Shown here piece after piece: positions 45,110 through 56,613 of a DNA stretch of 64,000 bases; the stretch's first letter is position 1, and every line of letters begins with the position of its first letter. Below the pieces are notes generated by a model. That model was given only the letters and a program-made list of their open reading frames with translations. It had not been told where the DNA came from and did not search any database. The stretch is from Ignavibacteriota bacterium. Its GTDB lineage: Bacteria > Bacteroidota > Ignavibacteria > UBA10030 > SZUA-254. Position numbers and translations under genes: made by a program. The stretch covers positions 1-64,000 of the forward strand of contig JANYJZ010000040.1 of the NCBI GenBank assembly GCA_025358305.1, written 5' to 3'.

Positions 45110-47782
45110 TCAGTTCTTCCCGGCGATGAGCGCCTGGAACCGGGGGAGAGATCGCAATGGTGCCCAGTGGGGCGAAATCGAGAGGAGGCTGGTCGATATC
45201 TCCGTGGGAGCGGCGAGGAGCACGGCGAGGAGGTCGATCGCCTTGTCGTACTCGCCGGTCATGACCTCGATGTGAGCGAGGTCCCTGACCCTGTACGACC
45301 CGCGCCACGCTTCCTTGGACATCGGCATAAGGTCGACGCCCTCTTGCCCTTCGTGAATGGCGGCCTCTTTCTCACCGAGGCCGGCAAGGGCAATGCCGAG
45401 GGCGCTGTGATACCGGGGATCGTCAGGGTGCTCGCGGACGAGCCGCTCCATGAGGATGTGCGTCGAGTCGTAATAGGCGTGCGCCAGGGAGTTCTTGCCC
45501 ATGAGGCCGTAGATCTCTGCGAGGAGCTGGTCCTTCGGAACGAACTGAAATTGGTCCTCATCGCTTCCTTCGACCGCCTGGGCGGGAGCAGCGAGGAGTA
45601 TCGCGAGTGCCTCGTCATAGTTTCCCTTGATGGCCGCGATCCTCGACCGCATGACGAGTGCGGGCCAATTCGTTGCGTATCCGGAGATGGCCGAGGCGTC
45701 GTTGAGCGCGGAAGCCGCTTTGTCCGTATTGCCGTCCCAGATGAGGTGGACGGCCGCCTTGTAGACATATCGGTTGATCACCTCCGGCGTGAGGAAGATC
45801 GTCCGATCCATGAGACGGATCGCCTCCGGATACTTGCGAAGAAGCGTATAGGTCTGAGCGGCATTGTAGACGACCTCCGATGACCGGGGGTCGATCTGCA
45901 GCGCCTTGTCCATGCTCTGGGCCGCGAGTTCCATTTTGCCCTGGCGGCGCTGGACCGAGCCGATGCCGAGGAGGAGCCGGCTGTCGTTGGACCGGAATTT
46001 CTCCGCAATGGCGAACTCCTTCAGCGCGCTGTCATAATCGAGGAATCCCCAGTAGTAGTAGAACCCGAGGGACAGGTGGGCGTCGGGAGAATTCGGGTCA
46101 AGCTTGAGCGCCTCGTCGATGACCGCTCTCGACCTCGCGAGCCGGTCGGCGGTGTGGTCGTAGTAGAACCAGTACATCGCCGCATGCGTCTCGGCGAGCC
46201 GCGCGTAGGCGAGCGTGAACTTCGGATCAAGGTCGATCGCCTTCTGGAACATGTCGATCGCGATGCGGAAATCCTGAACAAGGTAGCTCCGGCGGTAGTA
46301 ATCGGATCCGCGCAGGTAGTAATCGTACGCCTCGGAGTTCTCCGTCGGCTTCGCCTCGAGGGACTGGCGTTCGGGCTGGAGGAGGGTGACGCCCAGGGCT
46401 CCCGCGACCTGCGTCGAGATGTCCGACTGGAGCTTGAAAACGTCGGAGAAGACCGCGTCATACGGCTGCGACCAGACCTGCGTCGCGTCGGCGACCCGGA
46501 CGAGCGCAGGGTTGATGCGCACGCGGACCTTGCCGTCCTCGGTCGTACCCCAGCGGATGGTGCCCTGGAGAACGTACTCGATGCCGAGTTCCTTCCCGAT
46601 GTCCTGGAGGGATTTCGTCGTCTTCTTGTACTGCATGACGCTTGTGCGGGCAATGACGCCGAGGCCCGAGAGGCCGGAGAGGCGGCTCGTGATCTCCTCG
46701 GTGATGCCGTCGGCGAAATACTCCTGGTCCGGCGTCCCCATGTTCTCGAAAGGAAGGACCGCCATCATCTTCTTTCCCGTGCCGGCAGCCGAGCCCGCCG
46801 CGCCGCCACGCAGGAGGAAGAACGCGGCCGCTCCCCCGCCGATGAGGACGATGCCCGCAAGAGCGATGAGCGCGTAGCGCATCGTCGGGCGTGCGCCGGA
46901 CGATGTCGCATGGGCGCCTTTGCGTTCATGGGCAGGCATCGATGCGAGCGATGCACGGGAGACCTTCGTCGACTCGCGCTTGACCCTCCGGAGGTCGATG
47001 AGGAGGTCGTTCATCGCCTGGTACCGGTCCGCCGGGTCCTTCTCGAGGGTGCGGTTGAAGATGTGGAGGATGTCGGCCGGCAGCTCCGGTCGGTACTTCG
47101 TCGCCAGTTCGGGGTCCTCGTTGATGATGGAGTACATCATCGACGCCTCGTGCTCGCCGCGGAACGGCATGTGTCCGGTGAGCATCTCGAAGAGGACGAC
47201 GCCGAACGAGAAGATGTCGCTCCGCTGGTCGACCTCCCCTCCCTGGATCTGCTCCGGCGCCATGTAGCCGAGTGTGCCGACGGTGCTCGAGGTCTTCGTG
47301 AGCTTCAGCGAGCCCTTGAGCTTCGCGAGCCCGAAATCCATGACTTTGATCTGATTGCGCGAGTTCACCATGATGTTCTCGCACTTGATGTCCCGGTGGA
47401 CAATGCCCTTCGAGTGCGCCTCGGCGAGCGCCTCGCCGATCTGTATCGCGTAGGAGACGGCGTCCTCGACCTTCAGGCCGGCGCCCTTGATCTTCGAGCG
47501 CATCGTTTCGCCGTCGATGTATTCCATGACGATGAATTGTTCGCCCTGGAACTCCTGGATGTCGATGATGGAGCAGACGTTTGGATGGTTGATCTGGGCC
47601 GCGGCCTTCGCCTCCTGGAGGAAGCGGGCCTGTTCCGCGGCGTTCGCCGTGAGGTGGTGCGGAAGGAACTTCAGCGCGACGGTACGGTCGAGCTTGGTAT
47701 CCTCGGCCTTGTAGACGACGCCCATGCCGCCTTCACCGAGCTTTTCGAGGATCTTGTAGTGCGAGACTGTTTGGCCGATCAT
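45110..47782 (-). CDS. Ser/Thr protein kinase with TolB-like and TPR sensor tail (sixth of array)
   Basis: 890 aa. A PknB-type kinase domain (about residues 9-270) has 'GEGGMGVV', Lys38, 'HRDIKCEN' (His129-Arg130-Asp131) and DFG 149-151; all catalytic residues are present. A membrane span is at 302-324. The outer part starts with a FlgO/TolB-like domain ('MAVLPFENMGTPDQEYFADG', 'VLQGTIRWG', 'VWSQPYD', about 339-480), the type found in CadC and adenylate-cyclase-like proteins. Several TPR units follow (about 500-880). It probably senses or scaffolds in the periplasm and phosphorylates cytoplasmic targets. It has its own promoter (47819-47847). Confidence 0.93.
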   Translation of the reverse strand: MIGQTVSHYKILEKLGEGGMGVVYKAEDTKLDRTVALKFLPHHLTANAAEQARFLQEAKAAAQINHPNVCSIIDIQEFQGEQFIVMEYIDGETMRSKIKGAGLKVEDAVSYAIQIGEALAEAHSKGIVHRDIKCENIMVNSRNQIKVMDFGLAKLKGSLKLTKTSSTVGTLGYMAPEQIQGGEVDQRSDIFSFGVVLFEMLTGHMPFRGEHEASMMYSIINEDPELATKYRPELPADILHIFNRTLEKDPADRYQAMNDLLIDLRRVKRESTKVSRASLASMPAHERKGAHATSSGARPTMRYALIALAGIVLIGGGAAAFFLLRGGAAGSAAGTGKKMMAVLPFENMGTPDQEYFADGITEEITSRLSGLSGLGVIARTSVMQYKKTTKSLQDIGKELGIEYVLQGTIRWGTTEDGKVRVRINPALVRVADATQVWSQPYDAVFSDVFKLQSDISTQVAGALGVTLLQPERQSLEAKPTENSEAYDYYLRGSDYYRRSYLVQDFRIAIDMFQKAIDLDPKFTLAYARLAETHAAMYWFYYDHTADRLARSRAVIDEALKLDPNSPDAHLSLGFYYYWGFLDYDSALKEFAIAEKFRSNDSRLLLGIGSVQRRQGKMELAAQSMDKALQIDPRSSEVVYNAAQTYTLLRKYPEAIRLMDRTIFLTPEVINRYVYKAAVHLIWDGNTDKAASALNDASAISGYATNWPALVMRSRIAAIKGNYDEALAILLAAPAQAVEGSDEDQFQFVPKDQLLAEIYGLMGKNSLAHAYYDSTHILMERLVREHPDDPRYHSALGIALAGLGEKEAAIHEGQEGVDLMPMSKEAWRGSYRVRDLAHIEVMTGEYDKAIDLLAVLLAAPTEISTSLLSISPHWAPLRSLPRFQALIAGKN

Positions 47783-47818
47783 GCCTACGTTGGAAAGTGC
47801 TGATGGAAAATCGATATC

Positions 47819-47847
47819 AAACTAACCATTATATCGATGAGTATCAA
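47819..47847 (-). promoter_or_regulatory. Promoter of the sixth Ser/Thr kinase
   Basis: TTGATA (47847-47842), 17-bp spacer, TAGTTT (47824-47819), extended as TAGTTTG (TAnnTTTG). The leader is about 30 nt. A small hairpin CGGGAG-4-CTCCCG at 47853-47868 lies just upstream and may end the preceding small gene. Confidence 0.55.
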
Positions 47848-47874
47848 CTGTTCGGGAGTGCTCTCCCGGCATCT

Positions 47875-48129
47875 CTAGCCCTTCATCGCCTGCACGTCTT
47901 CCGGGCTGAACTTCATCAGCTTGACGGCGTGCGCGTTGTTCCGGAGGAGGGGCGGCACGACCATGAGCGCCTGCGGCTTGTTTTCCGCCTCGATGATGAC
48001 CCATCCCGTGTGCTCCCCGTCCTTGCAGCCCCAGTCGAAATGCGCCAGCATGCCGACCGCATCGATCGCTTTGAGCGCCCGGATGCAGTCTTCCATTGTG
48101 TGCGTCACCGAAACCAAGTATCTGTCCAC
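47875..48129 (-). CDS. Small protein of 84 aa embedded in the kinase array, unknown
   Basis: The start is a GTG at 48129 with AGAAGGAG 6 nt upstream; longer readings of the frame lack a ribosome site. The protein 'VDRYLVSVTHTMEDCIRALK...' alternates strand and helix in a way that suggests a ferredoxin-like alpha/beta fold. It contains 'HFDWGCKDGEHTGWVIIEA' and ends 'MKFSPEDVQAMKG'. No family is recognised with confidence; small DUF3303-like proteins look similar. It lies between kinases five and six, on the same strand, and follows kinase five by about 100 nt. Confidence 0.65.
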   Translation of the reverse strand: MDRYLVSVTHTMEDCIRALKAIDAVGMLAHFDWGCKDGEHTGWVIIEAENKPQALMVVPPLLRNNAHAVKLMKFSPEDVQAMKG

Positions 48130-48230
48130 GATATGCTCCTTCTGATGTATGTGTGAAGTGACATGCTCTCTCGATCGATGCGGACCGGCTCTGACATGAG
48201 CTCGGCCCAACGGCCAAAGTGCGTCTCCAG

Positions 48231-50885
48231 CTATTGGGACAACTTCTGCTTCAGTTCGTCAAGCCATCCGATGATGACGTTTACCTGTGTGGCGGCCCCG
48301 CCCTTCATGCTCTCGAGTGCGACGAGCGCCTTCGATCCGTTCGGCATGAAGGCGACCGTCTGCTTGTTCCACTCGGCCGGGAGGTCGAGATATTTGCGCG
48401 ACGACCCAAAATCGAACTGCGCCCCGAGCGTCACGTCGACGCGCATGATGCTCTGGGCTGCAGTGTAGAACAGCGTCTTTCCGTCCGGGGCCCACCGGGG
48501 AGCGATGCCGCCGGTCGTGGAGATCTGCCATTTGCCCTCGCCCTTCGGGAACGGGACGACGTAGACATCGTTTTGGCCCGACTCGTCGGAGGTGTATGCG
48601 AGATACCTGCCGTCGGGGCTGAACCGCGGCCAGGATTCGGCCGCAGGCGACTGGACGAGGACCTGCGGCTGGCGATCGGCGTCGAGGGAGAGCGTCCAGA
48701 TGTCCCCCTTCGAGGGGTAGGCGATCGTCCGGCCGTCCGGGGAGAAGCTCGGCGGGGCAAGTGGGTCGACGGTGATGTTGTTGCCCACGCGGCGCTCGGC
48801 GCCGCCTCCGTCCCACGGCTTGAGAAGATAGACGAAGTTCGTGCCGACCTCTTTGGCGTACAGGATCTGCTTCCCGTCGGGGGTCCAGACGGGGAGGTCG
48901 CTGTTCCCGCCGCCGAACGTGAGTCTGGTGAGTGCCTTCCGGCCCATGTGGTAGATCCAGATGTCGTCGTTCGCCGCGCGAATGTTCATCGCGATCCGCT
49001 CGCCGTCGGGCGAGATGGCCACCGAGCCATACGCCCGGAGCGTGTCGAGAACGGGCTCGGTCGATCCGTCCGGCAGAAGCCATTTGAGCCGCTGCTGTCC
49101 GTCCTGCGCCGGCCCCGAGGGCGTGTAGACCATGGTCCCGTTGTCGGAGACGTCGAAGTTCGAGAGGCCGGAGAACGGATTGGGCAGGCCGCCTTCGAGG
49201 ACCGCGAGCGGCGAACCCTTGAGCTGCGGCCCCGAAGCGTCCATGCCGGCGGCAAAGATCGATTGACCGCGCGAGTAGAGCAGGTAGCCCGCCGTCAGAT
49301 ACCGTCCGAAGGACCCTCCGCGCACGAGCGTCGTGCGCTGGTGCGTCTCGATGTTCTCCGCGACGATGAGCGCATCATCGAAGCTCGTGATGTTGTTCTG
49401 CTTCACCGTGTAGACGACCGTCTTGTTGTCGGGAAGGACGCAGGGGAACCGGTGGCTGATCTCCCTGTTGGTCGTGTCCATCGTCGTCACCGGCACGGGC
49501 ACGCCGCCCGAGGCCGCGACGCGGTAGATCGGCTGATTGATCTTCCCGAACCAGATCTGGTCGTCCGAGCTCCACCAACCCCCCCGCGGGTAGCTGTCGT
49601 AGGTGCAGACCTGGACGGGCGTGCCGCCGTGAACGGAGACCTTCATGAGCTTGCCGTACGCGAAGAAGCCGATCCACTGGCCGTCCCGGGAGAAGAAGGG
49701 ATCGGCGGCGCCGTCCGTTCCCGGCAGGAGCGTCGCGTCGAACTTATCGAACGAGCGGAGGAAGAGCTTCCCGACCCCCGAAGCGTTCGCGAGATAGACG
49801 ATGTGGCTGCCGTCGGGCGAGACTGCGAGCGTCGACGAGCCGTTCACCAGAGGCGTTCCGAGGGGGAGATTGATCGGGATCCTCATGACGGGCGTGCGCG
49901 CCGTGCCGAACCCCCGCCAGGCGCCCCACGCCAGGACGACGAGCGCGACGGCGAGGAGAGCGGAAACGGCCGGCCAGAGGAGCCGGATCTTCGACGGAGC
50001 CGCAGCCGCGCCCGCAGGAGCAGCGGCGGGGATCTGCCGCGTCGGGATCGACCGGCTCATGCGCTGCTTGCTCGATTCGCGTTTGTAGCGCTTGAGGTCC
50101 TTCGAGATATCCTTTACCCCCTGGTAGCGCTCGTCGGGGTCCTTCTGCAGGCACTCGAGGACGATGCGGTCGATCTCCGGGCCGAGTTCCGGCTTCACCG
50201 CGCTCGGGGGCGCGGGGTCGACGTTCACGATCTCGTAGAGCAGCGCGGTCTCATGGACGCCCTTGAAGGGGAGTTCGCCGGTGAAGAGCTCATAGAGGAG
50301 GACGCCGAGCGAAAAGATGTCGGAGCGGTGGTCGGTCTCCTGGCCCTGGACCTGTTCCGGCGCCATGAACCCGGCCGTCCCGACGGTGCTTCCCTCCTTC
50401 GTGAGTCTGCTCGCACGCGACGCACGGAGCTTCGCGAGGCCGAAGTCCATGATCTGGACGATGCCGTCCTTCCGGACCATGATGTTCTCGGGCTTGATGT
50501 CGCGGTGGACGATCCCCTTCTCGTGCGCGATGGCGAGGCCGTCCGCGATCTGGATCCCGATCTCGATCGCCTTGGCGATATTTATCGTGCCGCGCTTCTC
50601 GCGCAGTGTCTGGCCGTCGACGAACTCCATCGCGATGAACGAGTGGCCGTCGGTCTCCTCGATGCCGTAGATCGTGCAGATGTTCGGATGGTTGAGGGCG
50701 GCCGCGGCCTGGGCCTCGAGGAGAAAGCGCGCGCGGTCGGTCTCGCTCGCGCTGACATGCGGCGGAAGGAATTTCAGCGCCACCGTGCGCTTGAGCGTCA
50801 GATCTTCGGCCTTGTAGACGACGCCCATGCCGCCTTCGCCGAGCTTCTCGAGGATCTTGTAGTGGGAAATGGTCAGGCCGATCAT
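48231..50885 (-). CDS. Ser/Thr protein kinase with WD40/TolB propeller tail (fifth of array)
   Basis: 884 aa from the ATG at 50885 ('MIGLTISHYKILEKLGEGGM'), matching the starts of the other five; an upstream in-frame start would lie inside the promoter. The kinase domain (about 9-270) is complete: 'VALKFLP', 'HRDIKPEN', 'DFGLAKL' and 'GTAGFMAPEQ'. A membrane span is at about 315-340. The rest is a propeller with PD40-type 'SPDG' blades ('LAVSPDGSHIVYLA', 'FSRDGQWIGFF', 'FSPDGRYLAYTSDESGQNDV'). The last blade, including 'GKWQIST.GG', is very similar to that of kinase three. No Shine-Dalgarno is evident. It has its own promoter. Confidence 0.93.
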   Translation of the reverse strand: MIGLTISHYKILEKLGEGGMGVVYKAEDLTLKRTVALKFLPPHVSASETDRARFLLEAQAAAALNHPNICTIYGIEETDGHSFIAMEFVDGQTLREKRGTINIAKAIEIGIQIADGLAIAHEKGIVHRDIKPENIMVRKDGIVQIMDFGLAKLRASRASRLTKEGSTVGTAGFMAPEQVQGQETDHRSDIFSLGVLLYELFTGELPFKGVHETALLYEIVNVDPAPPSAVKPELGPEIDRIVLECLQKDPDERYQGVKDISKDLKRYKRESSKQRMSRSIPTRQIPAAAPAGAAAAPSKIRLLWPAVSALLAVALVVLAWGAWRGFGTARTPVMRIPINLPLGTPLVNGSSTLAVSPDGSHIVYLANASGVGKLFLRSFDKFDATLLPGTDGAADPFFSRDGQWIGFFAYGKLMKVSVHGGTPVQVCTYDSYPRGGWWSSDDQIWFGKINQPIYRVAASGGVPVPVTTMDTTNREISHRFPCVLPDNKTVVYTVKQNNITSFDDALIVAENIETHQRTTLVRGGSFGRYLTAGYLLYSRGQSIFAAGMDASGPQLKGSPLAVLEGGLPNPFSGLSNFDVSDNGTMVYTPSGPAQDGQQRLKWLLPDGSTEPVLDTLRAYGSVAISPDGERIAMNIRAANDDIWIYHMGRKALTRLTFGGGNSDLPVWTPDGKQILYAKEVGTNFVYLLKPWDGGGAERRVGNNITVDPLAPPSFSPDGRTIAYPSKGDIWTLSLDADRQPQVLVQSPAAESWPRFSPDGRYLAYTSDESGQNDVYVVPFPKGEGKWQISTTGGIAPRWAPDGKTLFYTAAQSIMRVDVTLGAQFDFGSSRKYLDLPAEWNKQTVAFMPNGSKALVALESMKGGAATQVNVIIGWLDELKQKLSQ

Positions 50886-50916
50886 CGCGGTACGAGGTTT
50901 GGGGTCATAGGGTACA

Positions 50917-50945
50917 AGTCTACCGAAAAGATGGGACTTTCTCAA
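50917..50945 (-). promoter_or_regulatory. Promoter of the fifth Ser/Thr kinase
   Basis: TTGAGA (50945-50940), 17-bp spacer, TAGACT (50922-50917). The spacer and flanks (TCCCAT..TTT..GGTAG) match the promoter of kinase four base for base over much of their length. Confidence 0.55.
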
Positions 50946-50977
50946 GGGTAGGGGTGTAAATCGGTCCAAGAAGCCGG

Positions 50978-51000
50978 AAAAAGCCGGAACGGACTCCGGC
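50978..51000 (-). terminator. Intrinsic terminator after the kinase four-ABM unit
   Basis: Six-bp stem GCCGGA/TCCGGC with a 6-nt loop, followed on the minus strand by TTTTT. It lies 30 nt after the stop of the 120-aa gene. Confidence 0.55.
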
Positions 51001-51030
51001 CAAGGACCATTCGATCGGAGTTCGGGGACG

Positions 51031-51393
51031 CTACCGGCTCATGCCATCGAAGGAGCGGTAGCGCTTCGCGCCGATCGCGGCGGCGGCCGCTTCCGCCTCG
51101 GGCGAAAGGTCCCCGAGGATCTCGAAGCGGGTGACATGCGCCACCGCGCTGAGCTCCGGGAGGAGTCGCGCGATATTCTTATTATGGAGGAGCATTGCCT
51201 CGGAGTCCGCGTAGCACTCAGTGAGCAGGAACGTCCTGCGCTGCTCGTCGCGGTACCAGAGGTAGCGCAGCGCCAGCGGTTCCTCGTCGCGGACCATCTC
51301 CGCGGCTCTGCGCGCGAGGCGTTCGAACTCCGCCATGTCGCCCGTGACGGTCCACTCGACGATGAATTCGATCTGCATGTCCTTCCCGGTCAT
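51031..51393 (-). CDS. Antibiotic-biosynthesis-monooxygenase (ABM)-like small protein
   Basis: 120 aa. A dimeric alpha/beta-barrel (ferredoxin-like) layout of the ABM family: 'MQIEFIVEWTVTGDMAEFER' (first strand and helix), 'ALRYLWYRDEQRRTFLLTEC' (strands), 'SEAMLLHNKN' (helix) and 'VTRFEILGD' (last strand). Such proteins include quinol monooxygenases and haem-degrading enzymes, but many have no known reaction. Its ATG overlaps the stop of kinase four (ATGA), so the two are made together. The C-terminal ~20 residues are an Ala-rich extension. Confidence 0.72.
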   Translation of the reverse strand: MTGKDMQIEFIVEWTVTGDMAEFERLARRAAEMVRDEEPLALRYLWYRDEQRRTFLLTECYADSEAMLLHNKNIARLLPELSAVAHVTRFEILGDLSPEAEAAAAAIGAKRYRSFDGMSR

Positions 51394-53789
51394 AGTGGGA
51401 GGCCCACCTTCCTGATGAGCGCGACGAATCTCGGGTCATTCCGGATCGGGTCGTAGATCGGGTCGATGGCGAGGAACTCCATCTGACCGGAATGCGCGTC
51501 GATCGCCTTGTCGAGCCAGAGGAACGCATGATCGGCGTCTCGTACGCTGATATAGGCTTGAGCGACGAGCGAGGGATCGACGTAGCGGCGCTGAGCGCGG
51601 CCGAGAAGACTCTGGAGAAGCGTCGTTGCCTCGTCGCGGTGGCCGGCCAGACCGAGAACGTTCGCGAGCCACGCGACATACTCGTCGCCGCTGTCGGAGA
51701 GCGCGACGGCCGTCCGCGATTGTGCGATTGCATCCTCCGTCCTGCCTTCGAAGAAGGTGAGCTGGGCGCGGATGGCGATCCCGCGGATGAACGCCGGGTC
51801 GAGCTCGAGGATCTTTTCGCTGAGCCGCCGCGCATCGGCGTACCGCTTCTGCGCACAGAGGATCCATGTCGCGGACGAGAAGGCGACGGGAGAGAGCGGG
51901 TCGAGTTCTATCGCCCGCTGGAGTTGCGCGTTCGATTCATCCCACCGGCGCTGGCCGCTCAGGAACTCCCCGTACCACTGGTGGCCCGTGGCGTAGTTCG
52001 GGTTGAGTTCGATCGTGCGCTTGTATTCGCGCTCTGCGGCCGGCCAGTTCCATTCAAAGTTGTCGTAGAGCGATGCTAGGACGATATGGGCCTCTGCGAG
52101 GTGCTCGTCGATCTGGATCGCCTTCTGCGCCATGGCTCGGCCCTTCTCGATCGCCTCTTTCGTGGAGAGAATGAAGTACGCTCCTTGAAGGGCATACACG
52201 TTCGCAAGCCCCGCATAGGCGAGGGCGTAACTTGGGTCCTTCGCGATCGCCTGCTGGTAGAATCCGATCGCCTTTTCGAACCCGTCCTTCGTCCTCTTGG
52301 TCCAGTAGAATCTTCCCTGGAGATAGAGCTGGTATGCTTCGGTGTTCTCGGTCGGATGGCCGATGAGTGCGCGCTGTTCTTCGCCGGTGAGCGTAATCTT
52401 CAGCTGGTTGGAGATCTCCTGCGAGATGTCGCTCTGGACCGCGAGGATGTCGGAGAGCTTGCGTTGATACTGGTTGCCCCAGATGTGGCTGTTGTCGTTC
52501 ACGTTGATGAGCTCGACGCTCACCGAGAGGGCGTCCCCTCGCCGGGTGAACTTGCCGGTGAGAACCGCGTTGACGCCGAGATCCTTGCCGGCCTTCTGGG
52601 GGTCGACGTCCTTTCCTTTGAACCGGAACACCGAGTTGCTCGACATGAGCTTCATCCCGGGAAGCGTCGAGAGCGAGTTGATGAGGCTTTCGGTGAACCC
52701 GTCGCTCAGGTATTCGCTCGTGGAATCGGCCGCGGCGCCCGAGAACGGCAGCACGGCGATCGACGAGATCGTCGCCGATGGGCGCGACGAAAAGTAGAAC
52801 GCGATCCCGGCGATGAGCGCGACGCCGACGGCCACGGCGCCGATGACAGGAAGCCGCAGGCGCGTCCTGGACGAATCCCCCTTTGGCGCTTCCGCCGGCG
52901 GTTGCGGGGTCTGCCGCGGTGAGATGCCGCTCCGGTCGAGCTTCTTCCCTTCCGAGTCGCGGCGGTAGCGCCGGAGATCCGCCACGACCTCGCGCATCGA
53001 CTGATAACGGGTCTCCCGGTCCTTCTCGAGGCACTTCATGACGATCCGGTTCACCTCGTCGTCGAGACTCTGGCGGATCGTCCCGAGGGCGGGCGGTTCG
53101 ACGTTGATGATCTCGTACATGAGCGCGGCCTCGTGGACCGCCTGGAACGGCAGCGTGCCCGAGAAGAGCTCGAACAGGAGGACGCCGAACGAGAAGATGT
53201 CCGTCCGGTTGTCGGTCTCGAGGCCTTCGACCTGCTCGGGGGACATGTACGCCATCGTCCCGATAGTGGAGCCGACCTTCGTGAGCTTCGAGACGCCCTG
53301 GAGCTTTGCCAGGCCGAAGTCCATGACCTTCGCGCGCCCGTCGGCGGTGACCATGATGTTCTCCGACTTGACGTCGCGGTGGACGATCTGCTTGTCGTGC
53401 GCCGCCTGGAGGCCTTCGGCGATCTGGAGCGCAAGGTCCATCGCCTCGCGGACGGCGAGCTTCCGGTATCCTTCGGCCTCCTGCATCTTGCGCTGGATCC
53501 ACTCCCGCAGGGTCACCCCCTCGACGAGCTCCCTGACGATGAACGTCTCGTCGTTCACCTCGTCGATCTCATAGATCGTGCAGATGTTCGGGTGGTTGAG
53601 GCTCGAGGCGGCCTGCGCCTCCTGGAGAAATCGGTCCCGCTCCTCCCCGTGCGCGGCGAGATGCTTCGGGAGGAACTTCAGCGCGACCGCCCGCCGGAGC
53701 TTCGTATCCTCGGCCTTATAGACGATGCCCATGCCGCCCTGGCCGAGCTTCTCGACGATCTTATAGTGCGATATGGTCTGACCGATCAT
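51390..53789 (-). CDS. Ser/Thr protein kinase with TolB-like and TPR sensor tail (fourth of array)
   Basis: 799 aa from the ATG at 53789 ('MIGQTISHYKIVEKLGQGGM'). Kinase domain complete ('VALKFLP', 'HRDVKSEN', 'DFGLAKLQG', 'GTMAYMSPEQ'). It has a slightly longer N-lobe helix region ('REWIQRKMQEAEGYRKLAVR') than its neighbours. A membrane span is at about 320-340, then a FlgO/TolB-like domain ('IAVLPFSGAAADSTSEYLSDG', 'VLTGKFTRRGDAL', 'HIWGNQYQR') and about seven TPRs to the end. The predicted -10 box ends 8 nt before the ATG, so the message is probably leaderless or nearly so. It is coupled to the ABM-like gene. Confidence 0.93.
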   Translation of the reverse strand: MIGQTISHYKIVEKLGQGGMGIVYKAEDTKLRRAVALKFLPKHLAAHGEERDRFLQEAQAASSLNHPNICTIYEIDEVNDETFIVRELVEGVTLREWIQRKMQEAEGYRKLAVREAMDLALQIAEGLQAAHDKQIVHRDVKSENIMVTADGRAKVMDFGLAKLQGVSKLTKVGSTIGTMAYMSPEQVEGLETDNRTDIFSFGVLLFELFSGTLPFQAVHEAALMYEIINVEPPALGTIRQSLDDEVNRIVMKCLEKDRETRYQSMREVVADLRRYRRDSEGKKLDRSGISPRQTPQPPAEAPKGDSSRTRLRLPVIGAVAVGVALIAGIAFYFSSRPSATISSIAVLPFSGAAADSTSEYLSDGFTESLINSLSTLPGMKLMSSNSVFRFKGKDVDPQKAGKDLGVNAVLTGKFTRRGDALSVSVELINVNDNSHIWGNQYQRKLSDILAVQSDISQEISNQLKITLTGEEQRALIGHPTENTEAYQLYLQGRFYWTKRTKDGFEKAIGFYQQAIAKDPSYALAYAGLANVYALQGAYFILSTKEAIEKGRAMAQKAIQIDEHLAEAHIVLASLYDNFEWNWPAAEREYKRTIELNPNYATGHQWYGEFLSGQRRWDESNAQLQRAIELDPLSPVAFSSATWILCAQKRYADARRLSEKILELDPAFIRGIAIRAQLTFFEGRTEDAIAQSRTAVALSDSGDEYVAWLANVLGLAGHRDEATTLLQSLLGRAQRRYVDPSLVAQAYISVRDADHAFLWLDKAIDAHSGQMEFLAIDPIYDPIRNDPRFVALIRKVGLPL

Positions 53790-53797
53790 AGGGTGTA

Positions 53798-53826
53798 AAA
53801 CTACCAATAAAATGGGAGAATCTCAA
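53798..53826 (-). promoter_or_regulatory. Promoter of the kinase four-ABM unit
   Basis: TTGAGA (53826-53821), 17-bp spacer, TAGTTT (53803-53798), then TACACCCT and the ATG. It is a sequence relative of the kinase five promoter. Confidence 0.55.
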
Positions 53827-53849
53827 TTCCGCGGCGGGACCCCGCAAAC

Positions 53850-53879
53850 GCAACAGGCCGGAATGATCCGGCCTGTTGC
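53850..53879. terminator. Long perfect hairpin after kinase three
   Basis: A 13-bp perfect stem (GCAACAGGCCGGA and its complement) with a 4-nt loop, 34 nt after the kinase three stop. The T-run is missing, but position and strength suggest it ends the kinase one-two-three transcript. Confidence 0.6.
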
Positions 53880-53913
53880 ATGGAACGTTGCGTCGCGGGT
53901 TCGCGCCGAGGAC

Positions 53914-56610
<2,697 letters not shown>

Positions 56611-56613
56611 GCG

